Assembly: GCA_029266425.1 (NCBI GenBank)
Contig: JAQSWY010000011.1
Span: forward strand, 62,001 to 126,000
Reading direction: 5' to 3'
Source: Xanthobacteraceae bacterium
GTDB lineage: Bacteria; Pseudomonadota; Alphaproteobacteria; Rhizobiales; Xanthobacteraceae
DNA length: 64,000 nucleotides
Part shown: one piece after another, positions 49,063 to 57,318 of the stretch
Layout of the letters: each line of letters opens with the position of its first letter
Position numbering within the stretch: position 1 is the stretch's first letter
Notes under the pieces: generated by a model
Databases searched by the model: none
What the model was told of the DNA's origin: nothing
Seen by the model: the letters and a program-made list of their open reading frames with translations, nothing else
Made by a program: the position numbers and the translations under genes

Positions 49063-51489
49063 ATGCGGCTGCTTCTGCGTTTCATGGGCTTCCTGTTCGC
49101 GCTCGGCACGATCGTTTTCGTGGTCGTCGGCGCTGGCGCCAGCTATTTCGTCTGGAAATTCTCGCAGGATCTGCCGGACTATTCCCAGCTCCAGAATTAC
49201 GAACCGCCGGTGATGACGCGTATCCACGCCGCCGACGGTTCGCTCCTGGCCGAGTACGCCAAGGAGCGCCGGCTCTATCTGCCGATCCAGAACATCCCGA
49301 AGCTGGTCATTGATGCCTTCCTGGCCGCCGAGGACAAGAATTTCTATGACCATGGCGGCATAGACATTTTCGGCATCGGCCGCGCCGGCTACGCCTATCT
49401 GCAGAATTATGGCTCCGGCCGCCGCCCGCAGGGCGCCTCCACCATCACCCAGCAGGTGGCGAAGAACTTCCTCCTCACCAATGAGGTCTCGTTCGACCGC
49501 AAGATCAAGGAAGCGCTCCTCGCGCTCCGCATCGAGCGCACCTACTCCAAGGACAAGATCCTCGAGCTCTATCTCAACGAGATCTATCTCGGCATCGGCT
49601 CCTACGGGGTCGCGGCCGCCTCGCTGCTCTATTTCGACAAGTCGGTCTCCGAGCTCACCGTCGCGGAAGCGGCCTATCTCGCCGCGCTGCCCAAGGGCCC
49701 GAACAATTACCACCCGTTCCGCCGCCACGACGCCGCGATCGAGCGCCGCAACTGGGTGATCGACCGCATGGCGGAGAACGGCTACGTCTCCGTCGCCGAC
49801 GCCGAGAAGGCTAAGTCGAGCGACCTTGCCGTCACCGTGCGCCCGACCGGCGCGCACATCTTCTCCGCCGAATATTTCGCCGAGGAAGTGCGCCGCGAGA
49901 TCTTCGAGCGCTATGGCGAGGACAAGCTCTATGGCGGCGGACTGTCGGTCCGCACTACGCTGAACCCGAAGCTCCAGGTCATCGCCAAGAAGGCGCTGCT
50001 CGACGGCCTGACGCGCTATGACGAGCAGCGCGGCTGGCGTGGGCCGGTGACGCGCATCGAAACCTCGGGCGACTGGGGCGCGCGGCTCGCCGATGTGCGT
50101 ACCTTCACCGACATCCCATGGCGCCTCGCCGTGGTGCTGGAGAGCAGCGACACGGTGGCCAAGATCGGGCTGCAGCCGCAGCGCGACAAGTCCGGCGAAC
50201 TGATGAGCGCGCGCGACGTCGGCCTCGTCACGCCCGACGGCGTGAAATGGGCGCGGCGCGGCGGCAAGGGTGGCGTCTCGGCGGTGCTGAAGCCGGGCGA
50301 CGTGGTCTATGTCGAGCCGATCGCCGGCCAGGATGGCCAGTGGCGCCTGCGCCAGCAGCCGCAGATCGAAGGCGCCATGGTCGCCATGGATCCGTGGACC
50401 GGGCGCGTGCTGGCGCTCGCCGGCGGCTTCTCCTTCGACGAGAGCCAGTTCAATCGGGCGACGCAGGCCATGCGCCAGCCCGGCTCCTCCTTCAAGCCGT
50501 TCGTCTATTCCGCGGCGCTCGACAATGGCTACACGCCGTCGAGCGTCATCCTCGACGCGCCGTTCGAGCTGGCGCAGGCCGGGCAGGAGACGTGGCGGCC
50601 GGAGAATTATTCCGGGAAATTCTACGGGCCGCAGACGCTGCGCTTCGGCCTGGAGCAGTCGCGCAACGTGATGACGGTGCGCCTCGCCAATGATCTCGGC
50701 ATGCCGACCGTGGTGCAGTACGCCAAGAATTTCGGCATCTATGACAATCTTCTCCCGGTGCTCTCGATGGCGCTCGGCGCCGGCGAGACCACGGTGTTCA
50801 AGATGGTCAGCGGTTATTCGATGATCGCGAACGGCGGCAAGCGCATCAAGCCGACATTGATCGACCGTATCCAGGATCGCTACGGCAAGACCATCTACAA
50901 GCACGACGAGCGCGAATGCCGCGGCTGCGATGCCGACAAATGGACCAACCAGCCCGAGCCGGCGCTTCTCGACCGGCGCGAGCAGGTGCTCGACCCGATG
51001 ACCGCCTACCAGATCACCTCGATGATGGAAGGCGTGGTGCAGCGGGGCACCGGCACGGCGCTGAAGGTGCTGGGCAAGCCGATCGCCGGCAAGACCGGCA
51101 CCACCAATGACGAGAAGGACGCCTGGTTCATCGGCTTCACCCCCGACATCGTGGTCGGCGTCTATCTCGGCTATGACCAGCCCAAGCCGATGGGCAAGGG
51201 CTCGACCGGCGGCATCATCGCCGCCCCGGTGGTGCGCGATTTCCTCCAGGTGGCGATCGCCGACCGGCCGGCGGTGCCGTTCCGCGTGCCCCCAGGGATC
51301 AAGCTGATCCGCATCAATCCGAAGACCGGCCTGCGCGCCGGCCCGGGCGAGAATGCGATCCTCGAGGCATTCAAGCCCGGCACCGCGCCGCCTGACAGCT
51401 ATTCGGTGATCGGCTCCGGCGCCTCGGTGAACGTGACTCCGGAAGCCGACCGCGCGGTCGGCACCAGCGGCACCGGCGGGCTGTACTGA
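49063..51489 (+). CDS. mrcA: Penicillin-binding protein 1A (bifunctional transglycosylase/transpeptidase)
   Basis: Polymerises and cross-links peptidoglycan at the inner membrane. 808 residues: membrane anchor 8-30, GT51 domain with AAEDKNFYDHGGID and RRPQGASTITQQVAKN, an OB-like insert, and transpeptidase motifs S475-S-F-K478, S533-R-N535 and K677-T-G. All catalytic residues are intact. It lies between the amidase and the convergent GST gene. Confidence 0.97.
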   Translation: MRLLLRFMGFLFALGTIVFVVVGAGASYFVWKFSQDLPDYSQLQNYEPPVMTRIHAADGSLLAEYAKERRLYLPIQNIPKLVIDAFLAAEDKNFYDHGGIDIFGIGRAGYAYLQNYGSGRRPQGASTITQQVAKNFLLTNEVSFDRKIKEALLALRIERTYSKDKILELYLNEIYLGIGSYGVAAASLLYFDKSVSELTVAEAAYLAALPKGPNNYHPFRRHDAAIERRNWVIDRMAENGYVSVADAEKAKSSDLAVTVRPTGAHIFSAEYFAEEVRREIFERYGEDKLYGGGLSVRTTLNPKLQVIAKKALLDGLTRYDEQRGWRGPVTRIETSGDWGARLADVRTFTDIPWRLAVVLESSDTVAKIGLQPQRDKSGELMSARDVGLVTPDGVKWARRGGKGGVSAVLKPGDVVYVEPIAGQDGQWRLRQQPQIEGAMVAMDPWTGRVLALAGGFSFDESQFNRATQAMRQPGSSFKPFVYSAALDNGYTPSSVILDAPFELAQAGQETWRPENYSGKFYGPQTLRFGLEQSRNVMTVRLANDLGMPTVVQYAKNFGIYDNLLPVLSMALGAGETTVFKMVSGYSMIANGGKRIKPTLIDRIQDRYGKTIYKHDERECRGCDADKWTNQPEPALLDRREQVLDPMTAYQITSMMEGVVQRGTGTALKVLGKPIAGKTGTTNDEKDAWFIGFTPDIVVGVYLGYDQPKPMGKGSTGGIIAAPVVRDFLQVAIADRPAVPFRVPPGIKLIRINPKTGLRAGPGENAILEAFKPGTAPPDSYSVIGSGASVNVTPEADRAVGTSGTGGLY

Positions 51490-51526
51490 GGGATTGCCTT
51501 CAGTTGGACGGCCACGCCCTTGCCAT

Positions 51527-51611
51527 CGTCATGGCCGGGCTTGTCCCGGCCATCCCGGTTCCCGACGCACCGTCAGGAATTCGAGATCCCCGGCACGAGG
51601 CCGGGGATGAC
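51527..51611. repeat. Palindromic intergenic repeat, family 2, copy 4
   Basis: Contains the perfect stem ATGGCCGGG-CTTGT-CCCGGCCAT, the same core as the nrdJ terminator, and ends GGCCGGGGATGAC. It lies between convergent mrcA and GST genes and may act on both transcripts. Confidence 0.7.
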
Positions 51612-51629
51612 AGATGTTATCCGAGCGCC

Positions 51630-52244
51630 TCACTCGTAAGGCGCCTTCAGGAACTCCGGCAGTGCCTCGGCGCGCTCCGAAAGCCGCGCCAGCTTCGGAT
51701 GCTTCGCCGCCTCGACCGCATCCGGCAATTCGCCATTGGTGAACCGCCACGCTACGGCGGATGAGATGTCCGCCTGCAGCGGCCGGTCGCCGAACAGCCA
51801 GGTCTCGGCGTCGCCGATCTCAGCCTCCAGCAGCTTGTAGGCAGCGGCGAGCTGGCCGCGCACACGGTCCCGCCACCAGTCGTGCTGCTTTTCCTCGGGG
51901 CGCAGCTTGGTCTCATAGACCAGCTGCATGGTCTTCTCGCAGGCGGCGAGCGCCAGGCCGATGATGCGTTGCGCCCGGGCATGCGCTTCGATGGTCGTCG
52001 GCGCGAGCTGCCGTTCCGGCGCCACCATGCGGTCGAGATGCGCGAGGATCAGCGTCGAATCGATGAGCGTGATGCCCTCATCGGTGACGAAGGTCGGCGC
52101 CTTGACGATGGGGTTGATGGCGGCGAAAGCATCGAATTGCCGGAACACCGAGACCGGTTCGTGGTCATATTTGAGTCCCATGGCGTTCATCGAGACCGCG
52201 ACGCGGCGCACATAGGGCGAATCCATCATGCCGATCAGACGCAT
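51630..52244 (-). CDS. Glutathione S-transferase family protein
   Basis: 204 residues: thioredoxin-like N-terminal domain starting MRLIGMMDSPYVRRVAV, with NPIVKAPTFV (cis-Pro) and IDSTLILAHLD (glutathione gamma-Glu contact), then an all-helical C-terminal domain from about 85. The N-terminal motif has Ser (DSPYV) as likely catalytic residue. Substrate unknown. Divergent from prfB. Confidence 0.88.
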   Translation of the reverse strand: MRLIGMMDSPYVRRVAVSMNAMGLKYDHEPVSVFRQFDAFAAINPIVKAPTFVTDEGITLIDSTLILAHLDRMVAPERQLAPTTIEAHARAQRIIGLALAACEKTMQLVYETKLRPEEKQHDWWRDRVRGQLAAAYKLLEAEIGDAETWLFGDRPLQADISSAVAWRFTNGELPDAVEAAKHPKLARLSERAEALPEFLKAPYE

Positions 52245-52376
52245 CAGGCAAGGCTCCGGTTGATTTGGACAGGCGCCAGCATGGCCGATAGCGGCGCCGG
52301 GATCGAGGGCGTTTACAGTCTGCCCCGTCGCCTCTATTTTCCGCGGCCTTTCGCACCCCCTTGAAGAGTGTCCAAT

Positions 52377-53507
52377 ATGCGCGCCGATCTCGAAACGAGC
52401 ATCGACGAGATTCGGGAAGCCGCCGGCCTGCTCCGGCAGCATATCGATTTCGATCGCTCCAAGGCGCGTCTCGCCGAGCTGAACGCGCTCGCCGAGGATC
52501 CGAACCTGTGGAACGATCCCGAGCGCGCGCAGAAGCTGATGCAGGAGCGCGGCACGCTGGAGGACGGCCTTGGTTCGCTGGAGCGCATCGAGCGCGAGCT
52601 CGCCGATAATGTCGAACTGATCGAGCTCGGCGAGGCCGAGGGCGATGAGGGCATCGTCAAGGAGGCCGAGGCTTCGCTCGTCAAGCTGAAGGCCGAGGTG
52701 GCACGCCGCCAGCTGGAAGCCCTGCTTTCCGGCGAGGCCGACGCCAATGACAGCTATCTCGAAGTCCATGCTGGCGCCGGCGGCACCGACAGCCAGGACT
52801 GGGCGCTGATGCTGCTGCGCATGTACACGCGCTGGGCCGAGCGTCGCGGCTTCAAGGTGGAGCTGATCGAGGAATCCGCTGGCGAAACCGCGGGCCTCAA
52901 GTCGGCGACCATCCTGGTGAAGGGCCACAATGCCTATGGCTGGATGAAGACCGAAGCCGGTGTGCACCGCCTGGTGCGCATCTCGCCGTTCGATTCCAAT
53001 GCCCGCCGCCAGACTTCGTTCGCGAGCGTCGACGTCTATCCGGTCATCGATGACCGCATCGTCGTCGACATCAAGGAAAGCGACCTGCGCATCGACACCA
53101 TGCGCTCGGGCGGCGCCGGCGGCCAGCACGTCAACAAGACCGAATCGGCGGTGCGCTTCACCCACATTCCCACCGGGATCGCCGTGGTGGCGCAGGGCGA
53201 CCGCTCGCAGCACAAGAACCGCGCCACGGCCTGGGAGATGCTGCGCGCCAAGCTCTACGAGATGGAGCTTAAGAAGCGCGAGGCGCAGGCCGCCGCCGAC
53301 CAGGCCGCCAAGACCGATATCGGCTGGGGTCACCAGATCCGCTCCTATGTGCTGCAGCCCTACCAGCTGGTGAAGGATCTGCGCACCGGCGTGCAGACCG
53401 GCACGCCGCAGGAGGTGCTGGACGGCGCTCTCGACCCCTTCATGGAAGCCGCGCTGGCGCAGCGCGCCTATGGCGGCGGCCCGACGAGCGTCGAGGATGT
53501 GGATTGA
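52377..53507 (+). CDS. prfB: Peptide chain release factor 2
   Basis: Ends translation at UGA and UAA. 376 residues with the stop-codon motif SPF at 203-205 and GGQ at 248-250 (SGGAGGQHVNK). The gene is one uninterrupted frame: the programmed +1 frameshift of E. coli prfB is absent, so autoregulation by UGA does not apply. The ATG at 52377 is preceded by GAAGAG at 8 bases; an in-frame GTG at 52368 lies within that site and is less likely. Confidence 0.97.
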   Translation: MRADLETSIDEIREAAGLLRQHIDFDRSKARLAELNALAEDPNLWNDPERAQKLMQERGTLEDGLGSLERIERELADNVELIELGEAEGDEGIVKEAEASLVKLKAEVARRQLEALLSGEADANDSYLEVHAGAGGTDSQDWALMLLRMYTRWAERRGFKVELIEESAGETAGLKSATILVKGHNAYGWMKTEAGVHRLVRISPFDSNARRQTSFASVDVYPVIDDRIVVDIKESDLRIDTMRSGGAGGQHVNKTESAVRFTHIPTGIAVVAQGDRSQHKNRATAWEMLRAKLYEMELKKREAQAAADQAAKTDIGWGHQIRSYVLQPYQLVKDLRTGVQTGTPQEVLDGALDPFMEAALAQRAYGGGPTSVEDVD

Positions 53508-53522
53508 GGGCGCTTTGCTCGA

Positions 53523-53624
53523 GCATCCTTCGAGGCGCCGCGATGCCGGGCACCTCAGGATGAGGTCGCGGTTAGAATAGCCACCTCATCCTGAGGTGCG
53601 AGCGCAGCGAGCCTCGAAGGATGC
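53523..53624. repeat. Two-armed palindromic repeat, family 1, copy 9
   Basis: GCATCCTTCGAGGCGCCG to GCCTCGAAGGATGC directly after prfB. The ATG within its closing GGATGC is the first possible start codon of the next gene. Confidence 0.87.
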
Positions 53625-54115
53625 TCAAACAGGACCCGCCCGACACGCCCACCGGCTGGCGCTCCGCATTCCGGGTGCTGTCCATGCCGCTCGGCTACGC
53701 CGCCGCGTGCGCCACCATGGCCGCTGCCGCCTCGCTTATCTTGCTGCTGGAGGCGCCGGCGCAACTCGAGCTGATCCCCTCATGGCGCTCGGCGCCCGGC
53801 GAGGCTGCATACTGGCTCGTCGGGGCTATCGCGCAGCTCACTCTTGTCGGCATCGTGCTGGCGGCGCCGGTGGCGATGCCCGTGATGATCATCTTTCGCC
53901 ACCGCGAGGTGCGCAGTGCCCGAATCCACGCGCTCGCCGGCGCGCTCGTCGTTGCCGGCGCGGCGCTGTTCCTGCGCCTGGTGCTCGGCCTCGCCATCCG
54001 GCCCTTCGAAGTCGCGATCCTTATCGCGGTCGGCCCATTGGCGGGGCTGGTCTATTGGTTCATCGCCAGCCGCCACGAGCCGCGCATTAGCGCCGCGCCT
54101 CCAGGATCAGATTGA
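53621..54115 (+). CDS. Small integral membrane protein of unknown function
   Basis: Up to 164 residues with four hydrophobic segments (about 25-45, 65-90, 105-125 and 130-150 from the first Met). The first ATG (53621) lies inside the closing arm of a family 1 repeat; an internal ATG at 53684 (MPLGYAAACA) would give 143 residues and keep all membrane segments. The 3' end overlaps the convergent methyltransferase gene by 29 bases. No family recognised. Confidence 0.6.
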   Translation: MLKQDPPDTPTGWRSAFRVLSMPLGYAAACATMAAAASLILLLEAPAQLELIPSWRSAPGEAAYWLVGAIAQLTLVGIVLAAPVAMPVMIIFRHREVRSARIHALAGALVVAGAALFLRLVLGLAIRPFEVAILIAVGPLAGLVYWFIASRHEPRISAAPPGSD

Positions 54116-55145
54116 ACGGCGTCTCCGCGGCCTTGTGGATGCGGGTGAAGCCGGCCTGGCGCAGCACCTCGCCGAGCCGCGCTTCGCCGGCCTGCGCGCC
54201 GAGCGCCAGGCCGACCTCCTGGTCGAGCGAGGCCGGCGTGCAGATCATGGTCGAGGCGGCGTAATAGACCCGGCCGATCGGATTGAGATTGTCCTCCAGC
54301 CGGTCGCGGGCGAAGGGCTCGACGATCAGGAAGGTGCCGTCGGGCGCCAGCGTCTCGCGCACATGAGCCGCCGCGCCGACCGGGTCGCCCATGTCGTGCA
54401 GGCAGTCGAAGCAGCAGACGAGATCATAGCCTTCGCCCGGATAGGTCTTGGCCGAGGCGACCTCATAATGCGTGTGGTCGGCGACGCCCGCCGCCTCCGC
54501 GCGCTGCCGCGCCGCCTCGATCGAGGCCGGGTGATAGTCGAAACCGTGGAACGTCGAATTGGGATAGGCCTGCGCCATCAGTGCGGTCGAGATTCCGTGG
54601 CCGCAGCCGACATCAGCGACCTTGGCGCCCCGCTTCAGACTTTCGACGACGCCCTCGAGCGCCGGCAGCCATTCCTGCACCAGATGGTGCTTGTAGCTGG
54701 TGCGGAAGAACCGCTCGGTGCCGCAGAACAGGCAACGGTCGTGCTCGTGCCAGCCGACCCCCTTGCCGGACTTGAAGGCGGCGGTGATCTTCGGTTCGTC
54801 GCGGAACACCGCCTGAACGATATCACCGAAGCCGCCGAGGAAGGCGGGGCTGTCCTCGTCGGCGAAGACCAGCGCCTGTTCCGGATCGAGCGCGAAGCGC
54901 CTAGTCTCGGCGTCATAGCGCACATAGCCGGCGGCGGCCTGCGCCGAGAGCCATTCACGCACATAGCGTTCCGCCGTGCCGGTGCGTGCGGCGAGCTCGC
55001 CCGGCGTCATCGGCTCGGCCGCGAGTGCCTTGTAGAGGCCGAGGCGATCACCAATGAGCACCAGAGCGGCGGTCATCGCCGCCCCCATGTCGACAATCAT
55101 GGTGCCGAGAAATCGATCGAGCTTTTCCTGATTGACCGCTTGCAT
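54087..55145 (-). CDS. SAM-dependent methyltransferase with N-terminal winged-helix domain
   Basis: 352 residues. The N-terminal part (about 15-90; ALVLIGDRLGLYKALA, TGTAERYVREWL) is the winged-helix dimerisation domain seen in O-methyltransferase-like proteins. The SAM motif I is VADVGCGHG (176-184), followed by CCFDCLHDMG (motif II region). Acts on an unknown, possibly small-molecule, substrate. GGAGGG precedes the ATG at 55145. Confidence 0.87.
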   Translation of the reverse strand: MQAVNQEKLDRFLGTMIVDMGAAMTAALVLIGDRLGLYKALAAEPMTPGELAARTGTAERYVREWLSAQAAAGYVRYDAETRRFALDPEQALVFADEDSPAFLGGFGDIVQAVFRDEPKITAAFKSGKGVGWHEHDRCLFCGTERFFRTSYKHHLVQEWLPALEGVVESLKRGAKVADVGCGHGISTALMAQAYPNSTFHGFDYHPASIEAARQRAEAAGVADHTHYEVASAKTYPGEGYDLVCCFDCLHDMGDPVGAAAHVRETLAPDGTFLIVEPFARDRLEDNLNPIGRVYYAASTMICTPASLDQEVGLALGAQAGEARLGEVLRQAGFTRIHKAAETPFNLILEARR

Positions 55146-55227
55146 GGTTGCCCTCCCTGCATGAACGGGTGGAAACCGACCGGCCGGAACTTTACGCCTC
55201 GCTGTGTCGGGCGTCACTGATGCCGTT

Positions 55228-56475
55228 TCAGCTCACATCCCCGAGCCTGACGCCGGCGCGCAGGAAGCGCTGCGGATCGACCGGCTCGCCCTTGATGCGG
55301 GTCTCGTAATGCAGATGCGGCCCGGTCGAGCGGCCAGTGGAGCCGACCCGGCCCACTACGCCGCCGGCCGCAATCCTGTCGCCCACCGAGACGCTGATGG
55401 CGGAGAGATGCGCATAGCGCGTCGAGAGGCCACCTCCGTGGTCGACCTCGACCATCAGCCCATAGCCGCCGTCACGGCCGGCGGCGGTCACCGTGCCGGC
55501 GGCGGTGGCGCGCGCCGGGTCGCCGATCTCGCCGCGGAAGTCGATGCCGGTGTGGAACGCCGCGCGGCCGAGGAACGGATCGACCCGTATGCCGAAGCCG
55601 CTGGTGGTCTCGATGCTTCCGGAGATCGGCCGGCGCAGCGGCACGGTGTCGAGCTTCGATCTCAGCTGCGCGAGATTGGCGAGCATGGTCCGTGCGCGCC
55701 CGCTCTGCCGGTCGAAATCGTCGCCCGCAGGGCCGACCGGCACGAACGGGCCGCCAGCTGCGGCCTGGATCGGCTTCGCGCTGGCGCGCACCGGCGCGGC
55801 AATACCGAGATCGGCGAGCACGGTGCGGATGCGGCGGTCGCGGCGCTCCAGCGTCTCCTCGAGCGCGTCGAGCGCGCCGGCCTGCTCGCGCTCCAGCCGG
55901 TCGAGCGTGCCGTTGAGCGCGGAGAGTTCGAATCCCGCGGATGTCCCTTGTGCGGAGGCCAGCGCCATCGAACCAGCGCTGTCGATCCGCGCCTCGCGCA
56001 TGTCGATGGCTCCGAGGATCACGGTATCGGAGATCGGCCGTGGCTGGGGGCCAGGGCCCAGCATGCTGCTGCGATCGCCGCGCACCGGGCGCGGCGGCTC
56101 CGGTGCGGCGTTCAACAGGTCCGAGAGCAGGCCGTGGCGCGTCTCTATGGCGATTTGCCGCTGGCGCAGCTGTTCGATCGTGGTGGCGGTGCGCCTCTGC
56201 TCGACCGCGAGGCGCGAGCGCTCGGCTTCGAGGCTGGCTTCCAGCGTCGCGATCTGCCGCTGATAGGCCTCGGCCTGGCCGTGCGCGCGGCTGGTCAGGA
56301 GCCGCAGCGCATCGTCATGGAACAGGATGTAGCTGGTGGTCGCCGCGGACCAGGCGAACAGGAAGGTACCCGCCAGCAGCGTCCCGCAGCAGGCGAGGGG
56401 ATGCCGGCGCGCCACCAGCGGGAGCAGATGGGACCATCGCTGGGCCTTGGAAAGGGAACGCACCAGAAACGACAT
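55228..56475 (-). CDS. M23-family peptidoglycan peptidase, membrane anchored
   Basis: 415 residues: cytoplasmic N-terminus, membrane anchor 27-50, a coiled coil (about 65-110), a linker, and a C-terminal LytM/M23 domain (from about 285) with zinc ligands in FHTGIDF (H, D) and HLHY (about 387-390). All metal ligands are intact, so it is likely an active endopeptidase rather than an EnvC/NlpD-type activator. GGCGGG lies before the start. Confidence 0.9.
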   Translation of the reverse strand: MSFLVRSLSKAQRWSHLLPLVARRHPLACCGTLLAGTFLFAWSAATTSYILFHDDALRLLTSRAHGQAEAYQRQIATLEASLEAERSRLAVEQRRTATTIEQLRQRQIAIETRHGLLSDLLNAAPEPPRPVRGDRSSMLGPGPQPRPISDTVILGAIDMREARIDSAGSMALASAQGTSAGFELSALNGTLDRLEREQAGALDALEETLERRDRRIRTVLADLGIAAPVRASAKPIQAAAGGPFVPVGPAGDDFDRQSGRARTMLANLAQLRSKLDTVPLRRPISGSIETTSGFGIRVDPFLGRAAFHTGIDFRGEIGDPARATAAGTVTAAGRDGGYGLMVEVDHGGGLSTRYAHLSAISVSVGDRIAAGGVVGRVGSTGRSTGPHLHYETRIKGEPVDPQRFLRAGVRLGDVS

Positions 56476-56576
56476 TCAACCCGCCACGCACACCGGGAAT
56501 CATCGGCAATCAACGGTATGAGCTTCCCGCCGGCATGGTTAATTTCGGGTTTCGGGGCGAAGCGCGCTGCGGCGAA

Positions 56577-57044
56577 TCAGAGCGCCCGTGCCGCGGCCAA
56601 CACCTCCTCGGCGTGCCCGGCGACTTTCACTTTCGGCCAGATTCGGGCGATGCGTCCTTTGGTGTCGATCAGCACGCTGGTTCGCTCCACCCCCATGAAG
56701 CGGCGGCCGTACATGCTCTTTTCCACCCAGATTCCATAGGCCTCGATGAGCTGGTGCGCCTCGTCGCCGATGAGCGGGAAGCCGATGTCGTGCTTGGCTT
56801 TGAAGCGTCCGAGCGCCTTTACCCCGTCCGGCGAGACGCCGAGCAGGGACGTTCCGGCTGCGTCAAATTCTCCCCGTAATTCATTGAAATCATGCGCTTC
56901 TCGGGTACACGCCTCGGTCCCGGCCTTGGGGTAGAAATAGATCACGAGCTTGCGGTCGGCGAAGTCGGCCAGGGAAAGCTTGCCGCCGTCCGGTGCCGGG
57001 AGCGTGAAGTCCGGTGCCGGATCACCGGCTGCGAGTGTCGTCAT
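56577..57044 (-). CDS. bcp: Peroxiredoxin of the Bcp/PrxQ type
   Basis: Thiol peroxidase removing H2O2 and organic peroxides. 155 residues, peroxidatic Cys 46 in GTEACTREA. The resolving cysteine often found five residues later is replaced by His (AHDF), so it should work as a 1-Cys enzyme that depends on an external thiol. No other cysteine is available. GGAAGG precedes the ATG. Confidence 0.94.
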   Translation of the reverse strand: MTTLAAGDPAPDFTLPAPDGGKLSLADFADRKLVIYFYPKAGTEACTREAHDFNELRGEFDAAGTSLLGVSPDGVKALGRFKAKHDIGFPLIGDEAHQLIEAYGIWVEKSMYGRRFMGVERTSVLIDTKGRIARIWPKVKVAGHAEEVLAAARAL

Positions 57045-57318
57045 CTGCCTTCCTTTCGTCGGGTTTTCGGGGAATTCGCATCACGGGGAAAGATTTGTCG
57101 ATACGGATTGCGATCCGGGATGGATCGGCCATCCTACGCAACGATGCCACCGCCAGAATCCCTTCCGTTCGGATGGAATCATACGAACGAGAAAGAACGG
57201 CTATGGATTCAAGACGCTGGAGCGTGTTCCGCCGGCAGGGGTCTTTCAACCTTTGTGGAACATGTCTCGGCCGGGCACGGCGGCATCGGGGCGGAGCGTG
57301 CGGGGGATCGAGCGCCTA

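Noticed and set aside
52377..53507. Programmed frameshift in prfB
   Set aside because: The frame is continuous from the ATG to the stop with no early in-frame UGA.
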